Source of the DNA: an uncultured Eubacteriales bacterium
Lineage (GTDB): Bacteria > Bacillota > Clostridia > Oscillospirales > Oscillospiraceae
DNA: 64,000 nucleotides
Direction of reading: 5' to 3'
NCBI GenBank assembly: GCA_900549645.1
Contig: URPD01000001.1
Location: forward strand, 1-64,000
The notes under the pieces were generated by a model. It searched no databases and had not been told where the DNA came from. It was given only the letters and a program-made list of their open reading frames with translations. Shown one piece after another: positions 52,624-60,510 of this stretch (position 1 is the first letter of the stretch; every line of letters begins with the position of its first letter). Both the position numbers and the translations under genes were made by a program.

Positions 52624-53847
52624 ATGGGAATCTACGAAGAACTTGTGGCGCGCGGCCTTATTGCTCAGGTCACGAATGAAGACGAGATACGCGAAATGAT
52701 AAACACCGGCAAGGCCAAGTTTTACATTGGCTTTGACTGCACGGCCGACAGCCTGACCGCAGGCCACTTCATGGCGCTGACGCTGATGAAGCGCCTTCAG
52801 ATGGCGGGCAACAAGCCCGTCGCGCTTATCGGCGGCGGCACCACCATGATAGGCGACCCCTCCGGCCGCACCGACATGCGCAAAATGCTTACCCGCGAGG
52901 ACATCGAGCACAACGCCGAGTGCTTCAAGCGCCAGATGGAGCGCTTTATCGAGTTCGGCGAGGACAAGGCCCTCATGGTAAATAACGCCGACTGGCTGCT
53001 GAACCTCAACTACGTTGACCTCCTGCGCGAGGTCGGCGCATGCTTCTCCGTCAATAACATGCTCCGCGCCGAGTGCTACAAGCAGCGCATGGAGAAGGGA
53101 CTCAGCTTCCTTGAGTTCAACTACATGATAATGCAGAGCTACGATTTTTACTACCTGTTTCAGCACTACGACTGCAACATGCAGTTCGGCGGCGACGACC
53201 AATGGAGCAATATGCTCGGCGGCACGGAGCTTATCCGCCGCAAGCTCGGCAAGGACGCCCACGCCATGACCATCACCCTGCTTACCGACTCTCAGGGTCA
53301 CAAGATGGGCAAGACCGCAGGCAACGCCGTCTGGCTCGACCCGAACAAGACCAGCCCCTACGAGTTCTACCAGTACTGGCGCAACGTCGGCGACGGCGAC
53401 GTGCTCAAGTGCATCCGTATGCTGACCTTCCTGCCGCTTGAGCAGATAGACGAGATGTCCAACTGGGAGGGCAGCCAGCTCAACCGCGCGAAGGAAATTC
53501 TTGCCTACGAGCTGACAAGCCTCGTCCACGGCGAGGAAGAAGCCAAGAAGGCGGAAGACTCCGCGAAGGCGCTGTTCGCGGGCGGCGGCAGCATCGAAAC
53601 CATGCCGACCACTGAAATTGCCGAATCCGAGCTTTCCGACGGCGCAATGGACATTATGACCGTCCTTGTCCGCTCCGGTCTCTGCGCCTCCAAGTCCGAA
53701 GCGCGCCGCAATATCCAGCAGGGCGGCGTCACCGTCGATGATGAAAAGATTACCGACATATCTAAGAGTTATAGCGCGGACGAGCTGAAGAAGGGCATCG
53801 TCGTCCGCCGCGGCAAGAAGAACTACAACAAGGTCATTCTTGCGTAA
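52624..53847 (+). CDS. tyrS: Tyrosyl-tRNA synthetase
   Basis: A 407-residue class I synthetase. The HIGH-like motif is in FDCTADSLTAGHF, GGDDQWSNMLGG binds tyrosine, the KMSKS-like motif is KMGKTAGNAVWLD, and a C-terminal S4 domain is present (RSGLCASKSEARRNIQQGGVTVDDEKI). GAGGAG is 1 base from ATG 52618 but 7 bases from ATG 52624, so I use the latter. Expression is controlled by the Tyr T-box upstream. Confidence 0.96.
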   Translation: MGIYEELVARGLIAQVTNEDEIREMINTGKAKFYIGFDCTADSLTAGHFMALTLMKRLQMAGNKPVALIGGGTTMIGDPSGRTDMRKMLTREDIEHNAECFKRQMERFIEFGEDKALMVNNADWLLNLNYVDLLREVGACFSVNNMLRAECYKQRMEKGLSFLEFNYMIMQSYDFYYLFQHYDCNMQFGGDDQWSNMLGGTELIRRKLGKDAHAMTITLLTDSQGHKMGKTAGNAVWLDPNKTSPYEFYQYWRNVGDGDVLKCIRMLTFLPLEQIDEMSNWEGSQLNRAKEILAYELTSLVHGEEEAKKAEDSAKALFAGGGSIETMPTTEIAESELSDGAMDIMTVLVRSGLCASKSEARRNIQQGGVTVDDEKITDISKSYSADELKKGIVVRRGKKNYNKVILA

Positions 53848-53860
53848 CAGAATTTATTGC

Positions 53861-53899
53861 AAGCAAAAACGAGCCGCTGTATGCGGCTCGTTTTTGCTT
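53861..53899. terminator. Strong terminator downstream of tyrS
   Basis: Perfect 17-bp stem (53861-53877 with 53883-53899), 5-base loop and T/A tracts. It reaches the end of the convergent gene at 53898. Confidence 0.93.
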
Positions 53900-54689
53900 A
53901 AACAAGACTCCTGTAATCGGTGCAGTCCTCGCCGCTGTCTGGAGGGAAGAACTCCTCGACCGGGAATCGTATCTTCCCGAACAGTGCGCAGGGGTCGTCG
54001 TCGGAAGTGCCGGGGCACTCCTTGTCGGGCATACAATAATCGTACGCGGGGATCAGGAGCTGAGTTCCGCGCTCCAGACGGATTATGGAGAACTGGCCTA
54101 TCGTGACGTACCATCTCCGCGCCGTGTCCGTAGTGACCAGCGTCTCAGGGAATGCCGCGTTGATGAACTCCGGAACGCTCCGCTGCTCAAGCTCGGTCGT
54201 CAGCAGGCACTCGGAGTCAACAAGCTTCATGTGCAGCGCTATCGGGTCGACGGACTCCACGACGCCGGTCGGGAGATCATCCGCCCACGATATCGGCGAT
54301 ACTGTATCGGAAGAAAAGCTCTTGACGCGCCCGCTCCCGCCGAAGAGCATAACGCGCTTGTCGAATATCGCAAGCCCGGTTATACTCTGCGCGTTGGGGA
54401 AGGTCTCGCCGGTGATCTTGTAGAAATAGGTGCAGTCAACCGTGTAGTAGCCTCTGTTGAATGTGATAGGCTCCACATTTACCTGAACGTACAGCAGCTC
54501 GGCGGCTTTCGCGCGCACACTTAGAGCATTCTCTATGTAGGACTGCGAGGTGACGGTAGGGAACACCCTGAGGTCGTCAACACAATCCTTGTCGCGGCAG
54601 CTGTCAAATATCTTACTGGTATTAATGCATACGGCTTCGCGGATGCATGCCGAGCTCTCTACCGGCCCCGGCACAACTCTGTCGGCCAT
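53898..54689 (-). CDS. Unknown conserved-looking cysteine-containing protein
   Basis: A 263-residue soluble protein without signal peptide or membrane helix. The N-terminus has a Cys-rich stretch (SACIREAVCINTSKIFDSCRDKDCVDDLRVF) and there is a second cluster near the C-terminus (CMPDKECPGTSDDDPCALFGK). In between is a beta-rich region (VQVNVEPITFNRGYYTVDCTYFYKITGE). I have seen similar clostridial hypothetical proteins but can assign no function. AGGAGG precedes ATG 54689. A GCATAGAC element upstream faintly resembles a late sporulation -10, so a spore-layer role is possible but unproven. Confidence 0.75.
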   Translation of the reverse strand: MADRVVPGPVESSACIREAVCINTSKIFDSCRDKDCVDDLRVFPTVTSQSYIENALSVRAKAAELLYVQVNVEPITFNRGYYTVDCTYFYKITGETFPNAQSITGLAIFDKRVMLFGGSGRVKSFSSDTVSPISWADDLPTGVVESVDPIALHMKLVDSECLLTTELEQRSVPEFINAAFPETLVTTDTARRWYVTIGQFSIIRLERGTQLLIPAYDYCMPDKECPGTSDDDPCALFGKIRFPVEEFFPPDSGEDCTDYRSLV

Positions 54690-54770
54690 AGATAAGACCT
54701 CCTGTTTACTGGATTGAAGCAAACTTCAGTACAGTCTATGCTAAGATGATGCATAAGTGTGAATTTACTC

Positions 54771-54800
54771 TTGAAAAAATACACCGGAGCGTTATATAAT
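54771..54800 (+). promoter_or_regulatory. SigmaA-type promoter of the DUF4364-asnA operon
   Basis: TTGAAA (54771-54776) and TATAAT (54795-54800) have an 18-base spacer. Confidence 0.7.
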
Positions 54801-54831
54801 ACTTTTGTTAATTAAATCATGGAGTGACGAT

Positions 54832-55347
54832 ATGGACAGATTTGGATTCATACACGAAAAGCTTGATATAAAGATTTTGATTTTGTTTATTCTTCGCCGT
54901 CTGCCGGGCGTGGTCGACCGCGAAACGCTGGGCGAGCTGTGCCAGTGCGATAACGGAATAGGCTACTTCGATTATTCCGACTGCCTGAGCGAGCTTACCG
55001 AGAACGGCAACGTCGTCGAAACGCCGGAGGGCTATCAGATAACCGAGAAGGGCGCCCGCAACGCCGACGCCGTGGAGTCGAGCCTGCCGTATTCCGTGCG
55101 CACCAAGGCGCTCAAGCTCATCTCCCCCGTGGAGGAGCGTATGCGCCGCGCCGCGATGATAACCGCCGAGCACAGCGTGACCGAGGATGGCTGCACTGTG
55201 CATCTTGCAATGTCAGACGGAAAGGGCAAGATAATCGACCTCAGCTTTCTGTGCGCGGGCGAGGAGCAGGCAGCCGAGATTGAAAAGCACTTCCGCCGCA
55301 GTGCGGAGGATTACTACCAGCGCATAGCGCAGATGTTTACAGAATGA
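54832..55347 (+). CDS. DUF4364 winged-helix protein
   Basis: A 171-residue DUF4364 protein: an N-terminal winged-helix-like domain (DIKILILFILRRLPGVVDRETLGELCQCDNGIGYFDYSDCLSELTENGNV) followed by a beta domain. It is probably a regulator, as the family is annotated DNA-binding-like. GGAG precedes ATG 54832. It lies 10 bases upstream of asnA and is probably cotranscribed. Confidence 0.82.
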   Translation: MDRFGFIHEKLDIKILILFILRRLPGVVDRETLGELCQCDNGIGYFDYSDCLSELTENGNVVETPEGYQITEKGARNADAVESSLPYSVRTKALKLISPVEERMRRAAMITAEHSVTEDGCTVHLAMSDGKGKIIDLSFLCAGEEQAAEIEKHFRRSAEDYYQRIAQMFTE

Positions 55348-55357
55348 GGTATAAAAG

Positions 55358-56371
55358 ATGAAAACCATTATCCCCGAAGGCTACAAAAGCATACTCAGTA
55401 TTTATGATACGCAGAAGGCCATCAGCCTGCTCAAGCGTCTGTTTGAGGACAGGCTCGGTGCGCTTCTCAATCTCTATCGCGTGTCCGCGCCGCTCTTTGT
55501 CGAGGAAAGCTCCGGCCTGAACGACAACCTCAACGGCGTAGAGCGCCCAGTCGGCTTTGATATTCTGCGTTCCGATAAGCATGCCGAGGTCGTGCAGTCG
55601 CTTGCGAAGTGGAAGCGCCTCGCGCTCAAACGCTACGGCTTTTATCCCGGCAAGGGGCTGTATACCGACATGAACGCCATCCGCCGCGACGAGGACGAGC
55701 TGGATAATCTGCACTCGGTCTATGTCGACCAGTGGGACTGGGAGAAGGTCATCCTTCCCGAAAACCGCAATCTTGATTACCTCAAGTCTACGGTCATGGA
55801 CATAGTTGAAGCCATATGTGACACGCAGGACACCATGCAGGCCATATATCCCCAGCTTCAGAGTCTCGGCAAGCTTGAGCGCCGCGTCTCGTTTGTGACG
55901 AGCCAGCAGCTTGAGGACGCGTACCCGGAGCTTACGCCGAAGCAGCGTGAAAACGCATACCTGAAGGAGCATAAGACCGCGTTCATCATCGGTATCGGCG
56001 GCGCACTCAAGTCCGGTCAGAAGCATGACGGCCGCGCCCCCGACTATGACGATTGGGATCTGAACGGCGATATAATGTTCTGGGACGATGTTCTCGGCTG
56101 CGCGCTGGAGGTGTCATCCATGGGCATCCGCGTCGATCCCGCGTCGCTCGACCGCCAGCTCAGCATCTCCGGATGCGACGAGCGCCGTGAGCTGCCGTAT
56201 CACAAAATGCTTCTCGCCGGGGAGCTTCCGCTGACCATCGGCGGCGGCATCGGCCAATCGCGGCTTTCAATGCTGCTGCTCGGCAAGGCGCACATCGGCG
56301 AGGTTCAGGCATCGATCTGGGACGAGCACACCGAAAAGGTGTGCAGCGAGACGGGAGTTACTCTGCTGTAA
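55358..56371 (+). CDS. asnA: Aspartate-ammonia ligase (asparagine synthetase A)
   Basis: A 337-residue class II synthetase-like enzyme making asparagine from aspartate, ammonia and ATP. Signatures are VSAPLFVEESSGLNDNLNGVERPVGFD, KWKRLALKRYGF, LHSVYVDQWDWEKVI and the C-terminal GGGIGQSRLSMLLLGKAHIGEVQ. Length is normal. GAGG lies upstream. Confidence 0.96.
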   Translation: MKTIIPEGYKSILSIYDTQKAISLLKRLFEDRLGALLNLYRVSAPLFVEESSGLNDNLNGVERPVGFDILRSDKHAEVVQSLAKWKRLALKRYGFYPGKGLYTDMNAIRRDEDELDNLHSVYVDQWDWEKVILPENRNLDYLKSTVMDIVEAICDTQDTMQAIYPQLQSLGKLERRVSFVTSQQLEDAYPELTPKQRENAYLKEHKTAFIIGIGGALKSGQKHDGRAPDYDDWDLNGDIMFWDDVLGCALEVSSMGIRVDPASLDRQLSISGCDERRELPYHKMLLAGELPLTIGGGIGQSRLSMLLLGKAHIGEVQASIWDEHTEKVCSETGVTLL

Positions 56372-56385
56372 TCAGATAAATAATA

Positions 56386-56410
56386 CCGCCGCAGGAAAAT
56401 CCTGCGGCGG
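56386..56410 (+). terminator. GC-rich hairpin downstream of asnA
   Basis: CCGCCGCAGGA (56386-56396) pairs with TCCTGCGGCGG (56400-56410) across a 3-base loop. There is no T-tract, so it may be a weak or factor-assisted terminator. Confidence 0.5.
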
Positions 56411-56480
56411 CTCTGCGCTCGGCAGGCGGAAGCCGACGTCGTGCCGACGGCGCGGCGACGTCAGCCTCCTGTCGGTACAT

Positions 56481-56550
56481 AGAACAGAACAGAGAAGAAT
56501 AGAACAGAATAGAGAAGAATAGAGAAGAGTAGAGTAGAATAGAAAAGATA
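56481..56550. repeat. Degenerate pentanucleotide AGANN tandem repeat
   Basis: Fourteen consecutive 5-base units each begin AGA (AGAAC, AGAAC, AGAGA, AGAAT, ...), ending in an AT-rich run. It lies in the otherwise empty stretch between asnA and the tRNA. Translations across it give only low-complexity peptides, so it is not coding. Confidence 0.85.
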
Positions 56551-56684
56551 ATAATATATATAAATATTCTGGTGGTGATGGTGACGCGCGCGCGGAAAGC
56601 GAGAATTTTTTTGTTGGGGCGGGGAAGCGCCCGCCATGCCCTGCGGAGCGCCGTAACGGCAGTGTGCGGATACGGGAAAGAAAA

Positions 56685-56710
56685 ATCCCGCAGCCGGATG
56701 GCTGCGGGAT
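56685..56710 (-). terminator. Terminator of the tRNA-Gly gene
   Basis: On the minus strand ATCCCGCAGCC and GGCTGCGGGAT form an 11-bp stem with a 4-base loop, followed by a run of T. Confidence 0.85.
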
Positions 56711-56717
56711 CGAGAAA

Positions 56718-56791
56718 TGGAGCGGATGATGGGAGTCGAACCCACCTTATCGGCTTGGGAAGCCGGAGTTCTACCGATGAACTACATCCGC
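56718..56791 (-). tRNA. tRNA-Gly (anticodon CCC)
   Basis: The cloverleaf reads on the minus strand from 56791: acceptor GCGGATG paired with CATCCGC, D-arm TAGTTCATCGGTAGAA, anticodon loop TTCCCAA (CCC), T-arm GGTGGGTTCGACTCCC, and encoded TCCA 3' end. The first anticodon-stem pair is mismatched (C-A). Confidence 0.92.
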
Positions 56792-56808
56792 AAATATTCA
56801 GCTTTTGT

Positions 56809-56837
56809 ATTATAGCACCCATTGCAGGAAATTTCAA
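56809..56837 (-). promoter_or_regulatory. Promoter of tRNA-Gly
   Basis: TTGAAA (56837-56832) and TATAAT (56814-56809) on the minus strand have a 17-base spacer. Confidence 0.8.
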
Positions 56838-56987
56838 CAAGAACTTTTCAACCCGCTTCGGCAAAATAATCAGCCAGGCGGGGATATTCTTATCCCGTCC
56901 GGGCAAATGGAGAGTCACCGCGGCGCGCGGCGGGAGTCCACCGGCTGCCCTGACACCCCGGCGCAATATCCGCCGGCATAGACGACG

Positions 56988-57020
56988 CCGCGCAGGCTTT
57001 TCACCTGCGCGGTGATTTTT
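56988..57020 (+). terminator. Hairpin next to the CsoR-like gene
   Basis: CCGCGCAGG (56988-56996) pairs with CCTGCGCGG (57004-57012), followed by TGATTTTT on the plus strand. No plus-strand gene ends nearby. For the minus-strand gene it lacks a T-tract, so its direction of action is unclear. Confidence 0.55.
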
Positions 57021-57354
57021 AAGACATGAACTTGTCTATCGCGTCGTACAGCGCTTCAAGCTCGTCGGAGTTTTCATCCCCGGCGGCGTCCGCGATGCAG
57101 TGCTCAAGGTGATCCTTGAGTATGACTTTCGCAGTGTTATTGAGCGCGGAGCGCACAGCCGCAAGCTGCATTAGAACCTCGCTGCAATCGCGCCCGCTCT
57201 CGACCATGCGCTTGACGGACTCAAGATGCCCGATGGCGCGCGAAAGGCGGTTTATCACTGACTTTGTCTGCGTGTGCGTATGGGCGTGGGTGTGCGCGTG
57301 AACGGTGCCGTCGGCATGGGTGTGATAATGTATTTCTTCTTCGGGAATATGCAT
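57019..57354 (-). CDS. CsoR/RcnR-family metal-sensing repressor with His-rich N-terminus
   Basis: A 111-residue DUF156 regulator. The canonical copper ligands are Cys57, His82 and Cys86, with the same 25/4 spacing as CsoR Cys-His-Cys. Residues 9-27 carry eight histidines alternating with Thr/Ala, an additional likely metal-binding tail. I chose ATG 57354 with AAGGA 8 bases upstream; longer frames run into the RNase P RNA gene. Such repressors usually control a copper or nickel exporter, but none is adjacent. Confidence 0.88.
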   Translation of the reverse strand: MHIPEEEIHYHTHADGTVHAHTHAHTHTQTKSVINRLSRAIGHLESVKRMVESGRDCSEVLMQLAAVRSALNNTAKVILKDHLEHCIADAAGDENSDELEALYDAIDKFMS

Positions 57355-57378
57355 ACTATCAATCCTTATTTTAAAATG

Positions 57379-57724
57379 CGAGCAGGTCTGTAAGCCGGGT
57401 TCTGTCGTGAACGACCATCTATCTAGGCCGTGCGTTGCCGCGCGGCTCAAGCCACCTCCTGAGAACGGCCGGGCAGGCCATATGTTCTCCCACGGTGTTG
57501 CTCCGGATAGAGTTTACAGCGCCGGCATGTTTCCATGCGGCGGGTGAGCTCTTACCTCGCCTTTCCACCCTTACCCCGTTTCCGGGGCGGTATATCTCTG
57601 TTGCACTTGTCCGAGGGTCACCCCTGGCGGGCGTTACCCGTTATCCTTGCCCTGTGGAGCCCGGACTTTCCTCATACGCAGGCTTTCGCCTTGCGTCCGC
57701 GGTCGTTTGACCTGCTCACTTCGG
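57379..57724 (-). ncRNA. rnpB: RNase P RNA, bacterial type A
   Basis: On the minus strand the conserved 5' core GAGGAAAGTCCGGGCTCC and ACAGGG appear. Downstream are the paired CACCCGCC / GGTAAGAGCTCACC elements and the 3' core ACAGAACCCGGCTTACAG. Helix P1 is formed by GAGCAGGTC (57717-57709) with GACCTGCTC (57388-57380). The ends are accurate to a few bases. It is the catalytic RNA for tRNA 5' maturation. Confidence 0.95.
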
Positions 57725-57726
57725 AT

Positions 57727-57755
57727 ATTTTAATCATTTTCCGGGCACAAGTCAA
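57727..57755 (-). promoter_or_regulatory. Promoter of rnpB
   Basis: TTGACT (57755-57750) and TAAAAT (57732-57727) on the minus strand have a 17-base spacer. Confidence 0.75.
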
Positions 57756-57763
57756 TAATTTTC

Positions 57764-57792
57764 TTGTATTTGCGCAGTAAAAGTTTTATAAT
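57764..57792 (+). promoter_or_regulatory. Promoter of murD operon
   Basis: TTGTAT (57764-57769) and TATAAT (57787-57792) have a 17-base spacer. It is divergent from rnpB. Confidence 0.6.
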
Positions 57793-57822
57793 TATATTTC
57801 AATCCGGCGATTGAAATATAAT
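57791..57822. repeat. 32-bp perfect palindrome at the murD transcription start
   Basis: ATTATATTTCAATC (57791-57804), CGGC, GATTGAAATATAAT (57809-57822). It overlaps the -10 and start region of the murD promoter, so it may be an operator. It is followed by T residues and could also act as a terminator for read-through. Confidence 0.7.
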
Positions 57823-57843
57823 TTTTAAGAATAGGGGAGCGTT

Positions 57844-59214
57844 ATGACTCTTTCGGAATACATAGGCTCGGTTAAAAGCAAGAGCATTGCCGTGATCGGC
57901 ATCGGCGTGAGCAACACCCCGCTCATAAAGCTGCTCGCCCGGAACGGCTGTGACGTCACCGCCTGCGATAAGCGCAGTCTTGACGCGCTGGAGGGTGAAG
58001 GGGAGAAGCTGCTCGAAATGGGCGTGAAGCTCCGCCTCGGGGAGACGTACCTTGACGATATGCATCAGGACATCATTTTCCGCACGCCGGGACTCATGCC
58101 GTTTGACCCGCATCTTGAGGCGGCAAAAGCCCGCGGCAGCGTCATCACCTCCGAAATGGAGCTGTTTTTCGCGCTCTGCCCGTGCAAAATCATCGCCGTG
58201 ACCGGCAGCGACGGCAAGACCACGACGACGACCATCATCTCGGAACTGCTGAAAGCAGAAGGGAAGCGCGTCCATCTCGGCGGCAATATCGGCCATCCGC
58301 TCCTGTGCGAAACGCCGGACATACTGCCGGATGATTTCGCCGTGCTGGAGCTAAGCAGCTTCCAGCTGCACAGCATGGACTGCCGTCCAGACGTTGCGGT
58401 CATCACGAATATCTCGCCGAACCACCTTGATAAGCACAAGGACTATCAGGACTATATAGACGCCAAGAGCGCGATTTTCGCAAAGCAGACTCCCGGCGAC
58501 AGGCTCGTGTTGAACCTCGGCGACGGGCATACGCCGTATTACGAGTCGCTGGCGCACTCCTCGATATATTTTTTTACCGACGATAAGCTAATCGAAAACG
58601 GCTCCTGCTGTGTCGACGGCGAAATTTACCGCTTCGGCCGCCGCCTCATGCACGAGGATGAAATAAAACTCCCCGGCAAGCACAATGTTCAGAACTATCT
58701 GGCCGCATTCACGGCGGTCGAGGGGCTGGTTTCGGATGAAAACTGCCGCAGGGTTGCGACGAGCTTCGGCGGCGTGGAGCATAGGCTGGAGCTTGTACGC
58801 GAGCTTCGCGGCGTGAAGTATATAAACGACTCCATCGGCACAAGCCCGACCCGTACCGCCGCCGGACTTCACTCGCTCAAGACCAAGCCCATCGTCATCG
58901 CCGGCGGATATGATAAGCACATTCCGTTTGATGGTTTGGGAGACGAGCTGTGCTTGTATTCAAAACGAGTTTATCTCACAGGCGATACCGCCGAGAAGAT
59001 ACGCGACTCTATTTTCGCTTCGAAATTCTATAAGCCAGGCGTCCCCGACGTGCAGCTTATCGACGATTTCACCGAAGCGGTACTTACCGCCGCAGGCTCC
59101 GCCGAGGCGGGAGACATAGTTCTTCTGTCCCCGGCCTGCGCCGCGTTCGACAGGTTCAAGAACTTCGCCCAGCGCGGAGAATATTTCAAAAAACTGATCA
59201 TGGAGTTAGAATAA
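57844..59214 (+). CDS. murD: UDP-N-acetylmuramoylalanine-D-glutamate ligase
   Basis: A 456-residue Mur ligase adding D-Glu to UDP-MurNAc-Ala in the cytoplasm. It has an N-terminal Rossmann region (SIAVIGIGVSNTPLIKLL), an ATP loop (VTGSDGKTTTTTIISELL), LELSSFQLHSMDCRPDVAVITNISPNHLDKHKD, and a C-terminal GGYDKHIPFDGL plus LSPACAAFDRFKNFAQRGEYF. GGGGAG precedes the ATG. Confidence 0.96.
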   Translation: MTLSEYIGSVKSKSIAVIGIGVSNTPLIKLLARNGCDVTACDKRSLDALEGEGEKLLEMGVKLRLGETYLDDMHQDIIFRTPGLMPFDPHLEAAKARGSVITSEMELFFALCPCKIIAVTGSDGKTTTTTIISELLKAEGKRVHLGGNIGHPLLCETPDILPDDFAVLELSSFQLHSMDCRPDVAVITNISPNHLDKHKDYQDYIDAKSAIFAKQTPGDRLVLNLGDGHTPYYESLAHSSIYFFTDDKLIENGSCCVDGEIYRFGRRLMHEDEIKLPGKHNVQNYLAAFTAVEGLVSDENCRRVATSFGGVEHRLELVRELRGVKYINDSIGTSPTRTAAGLHSLKTKPIVIAGGYDKHIPFDGLGDELCLYSKRVYLTGDTAEKIRDSIFASKFYKPGVPDVQLIDDFTEAVLTAAGSAEAGDIVLLSPACAAFDRFKNFAQRGEYFKKLIMELE

Positions 59215-60468
59215 ATGAAAGTTACAGATATAAAGCCCGAAGTTTTTGATATGGCGCGGCGCGTTCAGGCCAAATTGGTGGAACGCTTCGCGGAGATAGA
59301 CGCCGTGGCCGAGGAGAACACCCGCCACGTAATGACGGCGTTTCAGGATAACCGCGTTTCCGACGCCTGCTTTGCCGGAACGACCGGCTACGGCTATGAC
59401 GATCTCGGCCGCGAAACGCTTGATAAGATCTACGCCCAGATATTCGGCGCGGAGGACGCGCTTGTCCGCATCGGCTTTGTCAACGGCACCCATGCACTGA
59501 CCGCGGCGATGTTCGCACTGGTGAAACCGGGCGATACCATCCTTGCCGTCACCGGTATGCCGTATGATACGCTCAGAAGCGCAATCGGCATCAGCGGCGA
59601 CTGCCACGGCTCGCTCAAATTCTACGGTATAAACTATGCGCAGGTCGATCTGAACGCCGACGGCGATCCGGATATTCCCGCGATAAAGGCGGCAGCAGCG
59701 GACAAGAACGTAACTGCGGTGATGATACAGCGCTCCCGCGGATATGCCGAGAGAAAGGCTCTGACCGTGCAGGAGATAGGCGAGATAATCAAGGCCGTCA
59801 AGGAAGTGAACCCCGCCGCAAACGTGATGGTCGATAACTGCTACGGCGAATTCACCGACGTTATAGAGCCGACTCATGTCGGTGCAGACATCATCGCAGG
59901 CTCGCTGATAAAGAATCCCGGCGGCGGCATCGCGCCGACCGGCGGCTACGTTGCCGGTAAGGCGGAGCTTGTGGAGCGCGCCGCGATGCGGCTCACAACG
60001 CCCGGCATCGGCGGCGAATGCGGCTCGACGCTTGGGAACAACCGTCTGCTGTTTCAGGGGCTTTTCATGGCTCCGCACATCGTCGCGCAGGCGCTCAAAA
60101 CCGCTGTGTTCTGCGCGGGAATGATGGAGGAGATTGGCATCGAGTCCTCCCCGTCGGTGTTTGAGAAGCGCTCCGACATTATCCAGATGGTCAAGCTCGG
60201 CAACGAGCAGAACATGCAGCGCTTCTGCATCGGCATTCAGGCCGGCGCTCCCGTGGATTCCTACGTTACCCCGGAGCCTTGGTCAATGCCCGGATATGAC
60301 TGCCCGGTCATAATGGCGGCCGGTTCCTTTATCCAAGGCTCGTCCATCGAGCTTTCTGCGGACGGGCCGATTCGCCCGCCGTATATGATATACATGCAGG
60401 GCGGCCTGACCTATGAATCCGGCAAGCTCGGCATTATGATGGCCGTGAGCGCGATGCTCGATAAATAA
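59215..60468 (+). CDS. Aluminium-resistance/methionine gamma-lyase-like PLP enzyme (YnbB family)
   Basis: A 417-residue fold-type-I PLP enzyme of the family annotated methionine gamma-lyase family protein or aluminium resistance protein. Motifs are GTTGYGYDDLGRETLDKIYA, NGTHALTAAMFALVKPGD, MVDNCYGEFTD (PLP Asp) and GSLIKNPGGGIAPTGGYVAG with the Schiff-base Lys. It starts on the base after the murD stop. The reaction in vivo is not established. Confidence 0.92.
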   Translation: MKVTDIKPEVFDMARRVQAKLVERFAEIDAVAEENTRHVMTAFQDNRVSDACFAGTTGYGYDDLGRETLDKIYAQIFGAEDALVRIGFVNGTHALTAAMFALVKPGDTILAVTGMPYDTLRSAIGISGDCHGSLKFYGINYAQVDLNADGDPDIPAIKAAAADKNVTAVMIQRSRGYAERKALTVQEIGEIIKAVKEVNPAANVMVDNCYGEFTDVIEPTHVGADIIAGSLIKNPGGGIAPTGGYVAGKAELVERAAMRLTTPGIGGECGSTLGNNRLLFQGLFMAPHIVAQALKTAVFCAGMMEEIGIESSPSVFEKRSDIIQMVKLGNEQNMQRFCIGIQAGAPVDSYVTPEPWSMPGYDCPVIMAAGSFIQGSSIELSADGPIRPPYMIYMQGGLTYESGKLGIMMAVSAMLDK

Positions 60469-60510
60469 AGCGGGCATATAAGCGCATATAATGCATGGGG
60501 AGGTGACTCC

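Noticed and set aside
52276..53529. 417-codon reverse frame inside the redox-like gene and tyrS
   Set aside because: Antisense to two well-recognised genes under a T-box; Val/Ala/His/Leu-rich shadow composition.
56358..56966. Reverse-strand frames across the pentanucleotide repeat and tRNA
   Set aside because: They translate the AGANN repeat into Ser/Leu/Tyr/Phe low-complexity sequence and run through a tRNA gene.
57355..57450. Longer N-terminus for the CsoR-like protein
   Set aside because: It would overlap the 3' end of RNase P RNA; ATG 57354 has a proper ribosome binding site.
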